Shown: positions 44,946 to 53,500 of the stretch, in pieces
Layout of the letters: the number at the start of each line of letters is the position of its first letter
How positions within the stretch are numbered: the stretch's first letter is position 1
From: Burkholderia sp.
Lineage (GTDB): Bacteria; Pseudomonadota; Gammaproteobacteria; Burkholderiales; Burkholderiaceae
Assembly: GCA_030151225.1 (NCBI GenBank)
Contig: JASLEG010000093.1
Coordinates: 1-55,991, forward strand
Length of the DNA stretch: 55,991 bases
Direction: 5' to 3'
Position numbers and translations under genes: made by a program
Notes under the pieces: model-generated
The model's database searches: none
What the model was told of the DNA's origin: nothing
What the model saw: only the letters and a program-made list of their open reading frames with translations

Positions 44946-46661
44946 ATGCTTCGTCGTACCCTGATCGCCACTGCCTGCGCCGCGTCCGCGCTCGCACTGT
45001 ATGCCTGTGGCGGCAACGATGACAACACCTCGTCGGCCCCGACCACGCCGCCGGCCACCGCCACGGTGTCCGCGCAGGACAGTCTGCCGACGGCCACGAA
45101 CATCAAGCACCTGGTGGTGATCTACGGCGAAAACGTGTCGTTCGATCACTACTTCGGCACCTACCCGAACGCGACGAACCCGACGGGCGAGCCCGCGTTC
45201 AGCGCGGCTGCCAACACGCAGACGGACATCAACGGCCTCGGCAGCGCCACCGGCACGCTGCGCACCGCCAACGGCAACTTCACGAACACGCAGAACGGTG
45301 CCAACGCGGCGAACCCGTTCCGCCTGGATCGTTCGCAGGCCGCCTCGGCCGATCAGAACCACGCGTACACGGCCGAGCAGCAGGCCTACGACAACGGCGC
45401 GGCCGACCTGTTCCCGCTCTACACGGGTAGCCTGACGGCCGGCGGCGCAGGCGCGTTCGGCACGAAGGGCCAGGTGATGGGCTACTACGACGGCAACACC
45501 GTCACGGCCCTGTGGAACTACGCGTCGCACTACGCGATGAACGACAACGCGTTCACGGACACCTACGGTCCGTCGACGCCGGGCGCGCTCGAAGTCGTGT
45601 CGGGCAACACCAACGGCATGCAGATCGTGAAGACCTCGAAGGCGGTCTCGACGCTCGCCGCGAGCACGTACTACATCAACGATGGCCAGAGCGGCTACAC
45701 GATGATCAACGACGTGGATCCGGGCTACGACATCTGCTCGAGCACGACCGACCAGGCGATGATGCAGGGCAAGAACATCGGCGACCTGCTGAACGCGAAG
45801 AACATCTCGTGGGGCGGCTTCATGGGCGGCTTCAACCTGTCGACCACGAATTCGAACGGCACGACGGCCTGCAAGCGCTCGACGATCGCGACGGCGGTGG
45901 GCGCGGCCACGGCCGACTACGTCCCGCACCACAACTGGTTCCAGTACTTCGCCTCGACCTCGAACCCGAACCACACGCGCCCGAGCTCGGTCGCGGCGAT
46001 CGGCTCGAGCCTCGAGACGGACGGCAAGACGGCGGAGCCGGCGAACCACCAGTACGACTCGGACGACTTCTTCGCGGCGGTGAAGGCCGGCAACTACCCG
46101 TCGGTCAGCTTCCTGAAGGCGCCGGCAGCGCAGGACGCGCACGCGGGCTACTCGGATCCGCTGGACGAGCAGCAGTTCGTGACGAAGGTCGTCAACTTCC
46201 TGATGCAGCAGCCGGACTGGCAGAACACGGCCGTGATCGTCACGTATGACGATTCGGACGGCTGGTACGACCACCTGTATACGAAGCCGACGCACGGCTC
46301 GTTCGACGTGGTCGATCAGGTCAACGGCACGAGCCTCTGCGGCGACGCGGGTTCGCAACCGCTGGGCGTGGGCGGCAAGCAGGTGAACGGCCGTTGCGGC
46401 CCGGGCACGCGCATCCCGTTCCTGGTGATCTCGCCGTGGGCCAGGACGAACTTCGTCAGCCACACCGCCATCACGCAGGCTTCGGTGGTCCGCTTCATCG
46501 AAGACAACTGGCTCGGCGGCGCACGCCTCGGCGGCGGCTCGTTCGACGCGTCGGCCGGCGACATCCGCGACATGCTGAACTCGACGGGCACGGCCAACAC
46601 GGCAGCCCTGTACCTCGACCCGACGCTGGGCACGCAAGTGTCCACCCCGCCGTCGAACTGA
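44946..46661 (+). CDS. acpA: AcpA-type phosphoesterase (acid phosphatase / phospholipase C superfamily)
   Basis: A 571-residue secreted lipoprotein of the bacterial phosphoesterase family that includes Francisella and Burkholderia AcpA acid phosphatases and phospholipases C. Signal peptide with lipobox ALYAC (lipidated Cys21). Metal-site motifs are GENVSFDHYFGTYP, NDNAFTDTYGPSTPGALEVVSG, PHHNWFQYFA and VTYDDSDGWYDH, with GPGTRIPFLVISPWA towards the end. It releases phosphate from phosphomonoesters or phospholipids outside the cell. GGAG lies 12 bases before the ATG at 44946, preferred over one at 44931. A clear terminator follows; a cytochrome c peroxidase gene is next. Confidence 0.92.
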   Translation: MLRRTLIATACAASALALYACGGNDDNTSSAPTTPPATATVSAQDSLPTATNIKHLVVIYGENVSFDHYFGTYPNATNPTGEPAFSAAANTQTDINGLGSATGTLRTANGNFTNTQNGANAANPFRLDRSQAASADQNHAYTAEQQAYDNGAADLFPLYTGSLTAGGAGAFGTKGQVMGYYDGNTVTALWNYASHYAMNDNAFTDTYGPSTPGALEVVSGNTNGMQIVKTSKAVSTLAASTYYINDGQSGYTMINDVDPGYDICSSTTDQAMMQGKNIGDLLNAKNISWGGFMGGFNLSTTNSNGTTACKRSTIATAVGAATADYVPHHNWFQYFASTSNPNHTRPSSVAAIGSSLETDGKTAEPANHQYDSDDFFAAVKAGNYPSVSFLKAPAAQDAHAGYSDPLDEQQFVTKVVNFLMQQPDWQNTAVIVTYDDSDGWYDHLYTKPTHGSFDVVDQVNGTSLCGDAGSQPLGVGGKQVNGRCGPGTRIPFLVISPWARTNFVSHTAITQASVVRFIEDNWLGGARLGGGSFDASAGDIRDMLNSTGTANTAALYLDPTLGTQVSTPPSN

Positions 46662-46707
46662 TCGCCTCGAGCGACACCAGATGGTCGGCTTCGGCCGACC
46701 GAAGACC

Positions 46708-46731
46708 GCCGGCGCGCAAGCGCCGGCTTTT
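46708..46731 (+). terminator. Intrinsic terminator after acpA
   Basis: GCCGGCGC-GCAA-GCGCCGGC followed by TTTT, 46 bp after the acpA stop: an 8-bp stem with a GNRA-like tetraloop. Confidence 0.9.
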
Positions 46732-46781
46732 GGCCTGTGCGGCGCACCTCGCGGCCGCCCCTACGAATCGACCTCCCCAGC

Positions 46782-48215
46782 ATGAACGAGCTTTCCGCCA
46801 CGCCTGCCGTCCCTTCCTCCTCCCCGGCGCCGCGTCGCCGCACGCTGCGCACGGCCGCGTTGACCGTGCTCGGCGCCGCCGTGCTCGCCACGGTCGGCTA
46901 TGCCGGCTACGCGGTGGCATACCCGGCGCGGGTGCCGGACGCCGTGGGCGAGATCGTCGAGAACCTGACGGGCGCGAATCCGCACCCGGTGGCGCTGCAG
47001 CGCCCGCCGGTGCAACCGCTCTCGGCCGTGGCGCTGCTCGGCAAGCAGCTGTTCTCCGACCCGATGCTGTCGGCCACGGGCAAGCTCTCGTGCGCCTCGT
47101 GCCACAGCCCGTCGAACGCCTACGGCCCGCCGAACGACCTCGACGTGCAGCTCGGCGGCGCCAGCATGAAGCTGCAGGGCTATCGCCCGCCGCCGTCGCT
47201 GATGTACCTGCACCGCCAGCCGAACTTCAGCATCGGCCCGGACGCCGGTGAAAACGACGCGGGCCCGAGCGTGCAGCAGCTCGCCGCGCAGAACGCCGGC
47301 GTGGTGAAGGCGCAGAAGTCGGCCGCGGCCGGCGGCGCGACCTCGGTGCAGATGGTGCCGCAGGGCGGCCTGTTCTGGGACGGCCGCGCCGACACGCTGC
47401 AGCAGCAGGCGTTCGGCCCGCTGCTGAACTCGGTGGAAATGGCCAACACGAGCACCGCCGACGTGGTGAAGCGCGTGGCCGACAGCCAGTACGCGCCGAC
47501 CTTCAGGCAACTGTTCGGCGAGCAACTGTTCAGCAATCCGCAACTCGCGATCTCGGAAGTGATGTTCGCGATCGCGCGCTACCAGTTCGAGGATCCGTCC
47601 TTCCATCCCTACAACAGCAAGTACGACCGCTGGCTCGAGGGCAAGGCGCGCCTGACGCACGCCGAACTGAACGGCCTGCGCCTGTTCAACGATCCGGCCA
47701 AGGCCAACTGCGCCGGCTGCCATCTCTCGCAGCCGACCGCGGACAAGCTGCCGCCGATGTTCACCGATTACCAGTACGAGGCGCTCGGCGTGCCGCGCAA
47801 CATGACGCTGGACCAGAACAAGGATCCGAAATTCTTCGATATCGGCGTGTGCGGCCCGTTCCGCACCGACCTGAAGGATCAGTCGCAGTACTGCTCGATG
47901 TTCCTGACGCCGACGCTGCGCAACAGCGCCTCGCGCCGCGTGTTCTTCCACAACGGCATTTATCACGACCTGCAGCACGTGATGGATTTCTACAACGAGC
48001 GCAACACCGATCCGGGCAAGTTCTACCCGAAGGGCCCGGACGGCAGGATCCGCAAGTACGACGACGTCCCGGCCCGGTACCAGGCCAACGTCGACGTGAC
48101 GGACGCGCCGTTCGACCGCAAGTACGGCGACCCGCCGGCGATGACCCAGGCCGAGATCAGGGACATCATCGCGTTCCTGCACACGCTCGACGACGCGCCG
48201 ACGCCGGCCCGCTGA
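46782..48215 (+). CDS. Dihaem cytochrome c peroxidase (MauG/CcpA family)
   Basis: A 477-residue periplasmic, membrane-anchored peroxidase that reduces H2O2 with electrons from cytochrome c. The N-terminal hydrophobic anchor lies at residues about 25-45. Two haem-binding CxxCH motifs are present: Cys104-ASCH and Cys310-AGCH. Other family features are LFSDPMLSATGKLSCASC, GGLFWDGRADTLQQQAFGPL, the haem-ligand region RRVFFHNGIYHDLQHVM and the terminal MTQAEIRDIIAFLHTL. The start is MNELSATPAV; an earlier ATG at 46737 overlaps the intergenic spacer. It follows acpA on the same strand with a terminator between, so it has its own promoter. Neighbourhood suggests oxidative defence at the envelope. 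Confidence 0.92.
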   Translation: MNELSATPAVPSSSPAPRRRTLRTAALTVLGAAVLATVGYAGYAVAYPARVPDAVGEIVENLTGANPHPVALQRPPVQPLSAVALLGKQLFSDPMLSATGKLSCASCHSPSNAYGPPNDLDVQLGGASMKLQGYRPPPSLMYLHRQPNFSIGPDAGENDAGPSVQQLAAQNAGVVKAQKSAAAGGATSVQMVPQGGLFWDGRADTLQQQAFGPLLNSVEMANTSTADVVKRVADSQYAPTFRQLFGEQLFSNPQLAISEVMFAIARYQFEDPSFHPYNSKYDRWLEGKARLTHAELNGLRLFNDPAKANCAGCHLSQPTADKLPPMFTDYQYEALGVPRNMTLDQNKDPKFFDIGVCGPFRTDLKDQSQYCSMFLTPTLRNSASRRVFFHNGIYHDLQHVMDFYNERNTDPGKFYPKGPDGRIRKYDDVPARYQANVDVTDAPFDRKYGDPPAMTQAEIRDIIAFLHTLDDAPTPAR

Positions 48216-48546
48216 GCGCCGCCGCCCGGCCAGCCCGGCCGGACGAGGCGCCGACTCGGCGCCGAAGCCCCCGCCCTCGCGGGGGCTTTTTTCATGGCCG
48301 CGCCGCGGCGGCGCGATCACCTCGCCCATTCCTCGCCCGATAAATGGCATTTCCCGTTTCTCCCCGGAAATGGCGATAAATCGGTCCCCGAAAAAGTTTG
48401 TCGAAAAATGCATGGCGCTCGAGGATGGCACATTGGGGGAATCACCGAAAGCGCCGGAATAAAATCCTGTTGCCGCTAATCTGACAATTGGATAGCATCA
48501 CGACAATCAATTTTTCTATCCATTCATTTAACTTTTTTTCGGTTCG
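48216..48546 (+). other. Intergenic region before the GNAT/adhesin cluster
   Basis: 331 bp with the ccp terminator at its left end and a markedly AT-rich right end (about 48,450-48,545), which likely holds the promoter of the downstream cluster. AT-rich promoters are favoured targets of H-NS, whose gene is in this window. No coding frame. Confidence 0.5.
48266..48292 (+). terminator. Intrinsic terminator after the cytochrome c peroxidase gene
   Basis: AGCCCCCGC-CCTC-GCGGGGGCT followed by six T residues, 50 bp after the stop codon: a 9-bp stem with a 4-nt loop. Confidence 0.92.
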
Positions 48547-49158
48547 ATGATCTCTGTTCCGGCGCCTGTTTCGATCGACAACTCAAGGCTCGCAAACATT
48601 TGCGCGGATGGAGAATTGACATTGCATGCCGCGTCCGATCAGGACGAGGCATTTCTCACCGAAGTGTTCGTCAGCACGCGTCGCGAGGAATTCGCGCGCA
48701 CCGGCTGGGCGCCGGCGCAGATCGACACGTTCCTGCGGGATCAGTCGCGGCTCCAGCACACCTACTATCACGCGCATTACCGCCAGGGCCGGTTCGACGT
48801 GGTCTCGTTCGGCGGAGAACCGGTCGGCCGGCTGTATCACGCATGGCGCCCGCAGCAGCTGGGCGACGAAGTGCGCGTGATCGACATCGCGCTGCTGCCC
48901 GACTGGCGCGGACGCGGCATCGGCACGCGGCTGATGCATGCGCTGGTGGCCGAGGCGCAAGCCGGGCAGTTGCCGGTCAGCCTGCACGTGGAAGCGGAAA
49001 ATCCGGTGCAGCGCCTTTACGCGCGGCTCGGTTTCGTGAAGATCGGCACCTCCGGCGTGTACGACATGATGCGCCGTGACACCGCCCCATTCCACGCAGC
49101 CACCGAACTCTTGAGTTCGCTGCGTCGCGAATCGGTCGAAGCACCGGCCAGGAATTAA
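48547..49158 (+). CDS. GNAT-family N-acetyltransferase
   Basis: A 203-residue acetyltransferase. The acetyl-CoA loop is present as DWRGRGIGTRLMHALVAEA (residues about 118-136), with the flanking strand DEVRVIDIALLP and the late NPVQRLYARLGFVKIG typical of motif B. An N-terminal 30 residues precede the fold. It is the first gene of the cluster that includes a DUF6916 protein, a collar protein and a giant adhesin, so a role in modifying one of those is an attractive but untested idea. The gap to the next gene is 285 bp. Confidence 0.88.
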   Translation: MISVPAPVSIDNSRLANICADGELTLHAASDQDEAFLTEVFVSTRREEFARTGWAPAQIDTFLRDQSRLQHTYYHAHYRQGRFDVVSFGGEPVGRLYHAWRPQQLGDEVRVIDIALLPDWRGRGIGTRLMHALVAEAQAGQLPVSLHVEAENPVQRLYARLGFVKIGTSGVYDMMRRDTAPFHAATELLSSLRRESVEAPARN

Positions 49159-49443
49159 AGCTCCCTATATATTTTCATGCAAGCGATCCCGCCCTTCAGG
49201 AAAACAGAACGGCGTCGTAAACACGGCAAAGCGAAAAGATACGTTTGATCGTTTTCCAAATCTCGATCAAGGCCGGTGCGGACGCAAGGATTCCGTGCCG
49301 GCATGCTTGCAATACGAGTTCGGACGCGGTGCGTGGAAAAATCAACCGCAGCCTGACCATGAATTAACGAAGGATCGTCCGTTCGCGCGGGTAGCAGGGT
49401 GCGGCGGACGGGCGTACGGACCAACGCCGAGGAAAAACGAAAC

Positions 49444-49791
49444 GTGTCAGTTCTCCCCTCCCACGACGAGTTGAAAGCACTGGTCGGACAGGTGCTGGTC
49501 ATCGCGACCGCCGACGACGCGGCCGAGCCGCTGACCCAGACGCGCCTCGTGAGCGCGCCGGTCGGCCGTGCCGCCGACGAATCGCACAGCTGCTATCGCG
49601 CCAACTTCGAACTGCCGGAAAATCTCAGGCTGCCCCAGGACAACTACCGGTTCCGTGTCGCGGACGGCCGCGAATGGCTGCTGTTCGCGACCCCGGCACG
49701 CCCGTTCGAGAACGGTGCCGGCGCGCTCTGCGTGGTGATTCATTGCCGGCTCGACACACCGACCCCGGCCGGCGTCGCAGTGGATGCATGA
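49444..49791 (+). CDS. DUF6916 family protein
   Basis: A 115-residue protein matching the small DUF6916 family, usually found next to phage-tail-collar-like proteins. The pattern is a mixed alpha/beta protein: LPSHDELKALVGQVLVI, SCYRANFELPENLRLPQDNYRF, WLLFATPARPFENGAGALC. The GTG at 49444 follows GAGGAAAAACGAAAC and is preferred over an ORF start at 49399. The gene lies 65 bp upstream of the collar-protein gene, same strand. Its partner is probably the collar protein; function unknown. Confidence 0.75.
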   Translation: MSVLPSHDELKALVGQVLVIATADDAAEPLTQTRLVSAPVGRAADESHSCYRANFELPENLRLPQDNYRFRVADGREWLLFATPARPFENGAGALCVVIHCRLDTPTPAGVAVDA

Positions 49792-49856
49792 CAACGGGCG
49801 GCCACCTTCGTGCCGCGCGACCTTCCCTCCCCACCTGACCTCTCTCAGGAGTCAAC

Positions 49857-50471
49857 ATGTCTGACCCGTACATTGGCGAAATCCGCACGGTAGCCTTCGA
49901 TTTCGCGCCGCCCGGCTGGGCGTTCTGTCGTGGCCAACTGCTGTCGATCTCGCAGTACACCCCGCTGTTCGCCCTGCTCGGCACCAACTTCGGCGGCAAC
50001 GGCGTGCAGACCTTCGGCCTGCCCGACCTGGCCGGCCGCTCGCCGATCGGCACCGGTACCGGCCCCGGCCTCCAGCCCGTCGCCATCGGGCAGAACGCCG
50101 GCGCGGAAACCATCACGCTGCTGCTCTCGCAAATGCCGGCGCACAACCACCAGGCCGTCGTCAGCGCGCCCGGTGCCGCGCACGCGTCGATCGCCGTGCC
50201 GGCCACCTCGAGCACGACGGGGCCGGAGTCGGTGCCGACCAACGCCCTGGTGCTCGGACCGGGTGCATCCAGCGGCCACACGGCCACCATCTACAGCTCG
50301 TCGGCGGCCACCACCACGCTCAAGCCGTTCGACGCTGCAGTGGCATTCACCACCAATCCGACCGTCATGATCGGCGTGTCGGGCAGCAACGCGCCGGTCA
50401 ACATCCGCAATCCGTATCTCGGCCTGTCGTTCATCATCGCGCTGGAAGGCATCTTCCCGTCGCGCGGCTGA
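49857..50471 (+). CDS. Phage tail collar domain protein (MdpB/microcystin-dependent-protein-like)
   Basis: A 204-residue protein. The collar domain covers residues about 6-60 (YIGEIRTVAFDFAPPGWAFC, then PLFALLGTNFGGNGVQTFGL and PDLAGRSPIGTG), as in short tail-fibre collars. The rest is Ala/Thr/Ser-rich and ends in an Ile/Leu-rich strand (NPYLGLSFIIALEGIFPSRG), which is the MdpB pattern. No phage structural genes are nearby, so it is not part of a prophage; such genes typically stand in clusters of one to three next to giant adhesins. Ribosome site AGGAGTCAAC precedes the ATG. The giant adhesin gene starts 93 bp later. Confidence 0.88.
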   Translation: MSDPYIGEIRTVAFDFAPPGWAFCRGQLLSISQYTPLFALLGTNFGGNGVQTFGLPDLAGRSPIGTGTGPGLQPVAIGQNAGAETITLLLSQMPAHNHQAVVSAPGAAHASIAVPATSSTTGPESVPTNALVLGPGASSGHTATIYSSSAATTTLKPFDAAVAFTTNPTVMIGVSGSNAPVNIRNPYLGLSFIIALEGIFPSRG

Positions 50472-50564
50472 TCGGCCCCAGGCTTCAATCGTCACCCCGG
50501 GGCCGTCACGGCCCCGTAGCCGCATATGCGGTATCGAGCAGGCAGCAGCACGGAGAGTAACGCC

Positions 50565-53500
50565 ATGAAGATCGTCAAACAGTGGTTCGCGCGCCAGAAG
50601 CAGAGTGCCAACCGGCCCGGGCCGCGCATTGCCGCCTCTCCCCTGTTGCTCGCCCTCGAGCCGCGCGTTGTCTATGACGCCTCGGTGGCTGCGATCGCAA
50701 GCCATCCGCACACGCACGAACACGCGCCGGCCGAGGCCGACGCGCATCGCGGCGTGGAAGTCCGCAACGACGCGGCCAACGCGAACGGCGCGAACGCCAC
50801 CACCAACGCGCCGCCCGTGCCGGTGGACAAGCCGGTACGCAGCGCGGCGCGCGCGGCCAGCGATCCGGCCTCGAATGCCGCCATGGCATCGACCGACGCG
50901 AACTCCGCCCAGGATGCGCAGCACACCACCAACGACATCAGCGCCGCGATGCCGGCCGCGATGCAGACCCAGGTGGTGTTCATCGATCCGAGCGTGGCGA
51001 ATTACCAGACCCTGATCGACGGCCTGCCCGCCGGCACGCAGTACGTGGTGCTCGACGCGAACACCGACGGCCTCGCGCAGATCGCGCAATACCTGCAGAG
51101 CCACCACGGCGTGGAATCGATCAGCCTGATCTCGCACGGCTCGGACAACGCCGTCCAGGTCGGCTCGACCTGGCTGACCTCCGGCGACATCTCGGGCTAT
51201 CAGGCCCAGCTCGCGCAGATCGGCGCGGCCATGAGTCCCGGCGGCGACTTCCTGATCTACGGCTGCGACGTGGCCCAGCAGGCCGACGGCCGCGCGCTCG
51301 TGCAGCAGATCGCCGACATCACGCACCTGAACGTGGCCGCCTCGGTGGACGCCACCGGCGCCAGTTCGCTGGGCGGCAACTGGACGCTCGAATACACGGT
51401 CGGCGCCGTGCACTCCACGCTGAACGAATCGGCCAGCGCGGTCGCGCAGTTCGACGAACTGCTCGGCGTGACCACGGAAACCTACGACCAGGCCGCCAAT
51501 GACAACTTCCAGGCGGTCGGCCAGTCGCAATTCACGCTCGACAACATCGTCTACACGCTGGACCAGCCGGCCAACAGCTTCGCGTACAACGACTCGAACG
51601 CGCCGAACGGGCCGACCGACATCACCGACTCGCCGACCGACGGCGTGCTGGAAGTCGATGCGGATGGCTCCTCGACGATGCGCAACCTCACCATCTCGCT
51701 CGCCAACGGCCATACGTTCAGCCTGCAGAGCTTCGACCTGAGCTCGTTCAACGGCGACCTGTACATCCAGGCGAACTACGCCAACGGCTCGCACAGCCCG
51801 CTGATCCAGCTCGCCACGGCCACCGTGGGCGGCTTCACGGGCACCGTGTCGAACACCAACCAGCTCGGCACCGCGTTCAACAACATCGTGTCGTTCTCGC
51901 TGATCGACCAGAACGATACCGGCGCCTTCGAGCCCTCGCTCGACAACCTCGCCTACATCGACGGCGCCCCCAGCCTCACCGCCTCGAGCGGCAGCGCGAC
52001 CTGGACATCGAGCGACAACGGCGCGGGCGGCACGCCGGTCGCGGTCGACCCGGGCATCACGCTCAGCGACGCCACCACGCCCAACACGTCGAACTCGGCC
52101 ACCGTCAAGATCACCAACGTGCAGAGCGGCGACCAGCTCGGCTTCACGGCACAGAACGGCATCAGCGGCAGCTACAACGCCAGCACCGGCACGCTGACGC
52201 TGACCAGCGGCAGCGCGCTGGGCATCGCCACCTGGCAACAGGCGCTCGAATCGATCACCTACTTCAACACGCAGACCTCGCCGAGCCTGTCGTCCGGCAC
52301 GCGCACGGTGTCGTTCACGTTCAACGACGGCACCGCGAGCAGCGATCCGGTGACACGCAACGTCACCGTCACGGCCGCCGACCAGACGCCGCTCGTGACC
52401 GAGGGCGGCTCGTCCAGCACCGGCTACATCGCCGGCACGACGGCGATCAGAATCGACACCAGTGTGCACGTGAGCGACGCCGACACGCCGAAGCTCGCCT
52501 CGGGCATCGTGACGATCGCCAGTGGCTACGCGAGCGGCGACACGCTCGCGTTCAACAACTCGAATTCGACGCTGTATGGCGACATCGTCGGCAGCTACAA
52601 TGCGACCACCCATCAGCTGACGCTGACCTCGGTCACCCAGAACGCCACGGTCGCTCAATGGCAGAACGCCCTCGAGGCAGTGACGTACTCGAGTGCGACG
52701 AGCACCACCGCCGGCACGCGCGACATCACCTTCACCGTCAGCGACGGCACCAAGACCAGCACGGCGCTGCACCATTCGGTGGCGGTCACGCTCGGGCCCG
52801 TGGTGTCCACCGACTCGGGCTCGGCCGCGTTCGCGAGCGGCGACAACACCACCTCCACGCCGGTCGCGGTGGACTCGGGCATCACGATCAGCGACGGCAA
52901 CAGCACGACGCTGGCCAGCGCGACCGTCGCGATCACGGGCAATTTCCAGATCAACCACGACGAGCTGGTTTTCATCGGCAACCCGGCCACGATGGGCGAC
53001 ATCAGCGGCGTGTACGACAGCGGCACCGGCGTGCTGACGCTGACCTCGGCCGGCGGCGCATCGCTGGCGCAGTGGCAAAGCGCGCTGCGCGCGATCCAGT
53101 TCACCAACGACCTGGTGGTGCCGTCGAACGCCACCCGCACGGTCAGCTTCCAGATCAACGACGGCACGCTGACGAGTTCGGTCGCCACGCGCACCGTGAC
53201 GGTGACCGACACCGACCAGACGCCGATCGTCGGCGGCGGCGGCAATACCGTCTCGTTCGTGGCCGGCGACAATGCCGTCTCGACGCCGGTGACGGTCAAC
53301 CACGCCATCACCGTCTCCGACGCGGACGGCGGCCCGATCCAGCAGGCCGTGATCACGATCACCGCCAACTACGAGTCGACCGACGCCCTCGTCTTCAACA
53401 ACAACAATACCGCGCTGTACGGCAACATCTCGGCCGTCTACTCGAGCGGCGTGCTGACGCTGAGCTCGTCCGGCAACCAGGCCACGCTCGCGCAGTGGCA

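Noticed and set aside
49857..50471. Prophage hypothesis from the tail-collar protein
   Set aside because: No other phage genes, integrase or attachment site in the vicinity; collar proteins of the MdpB type occur outside phages.
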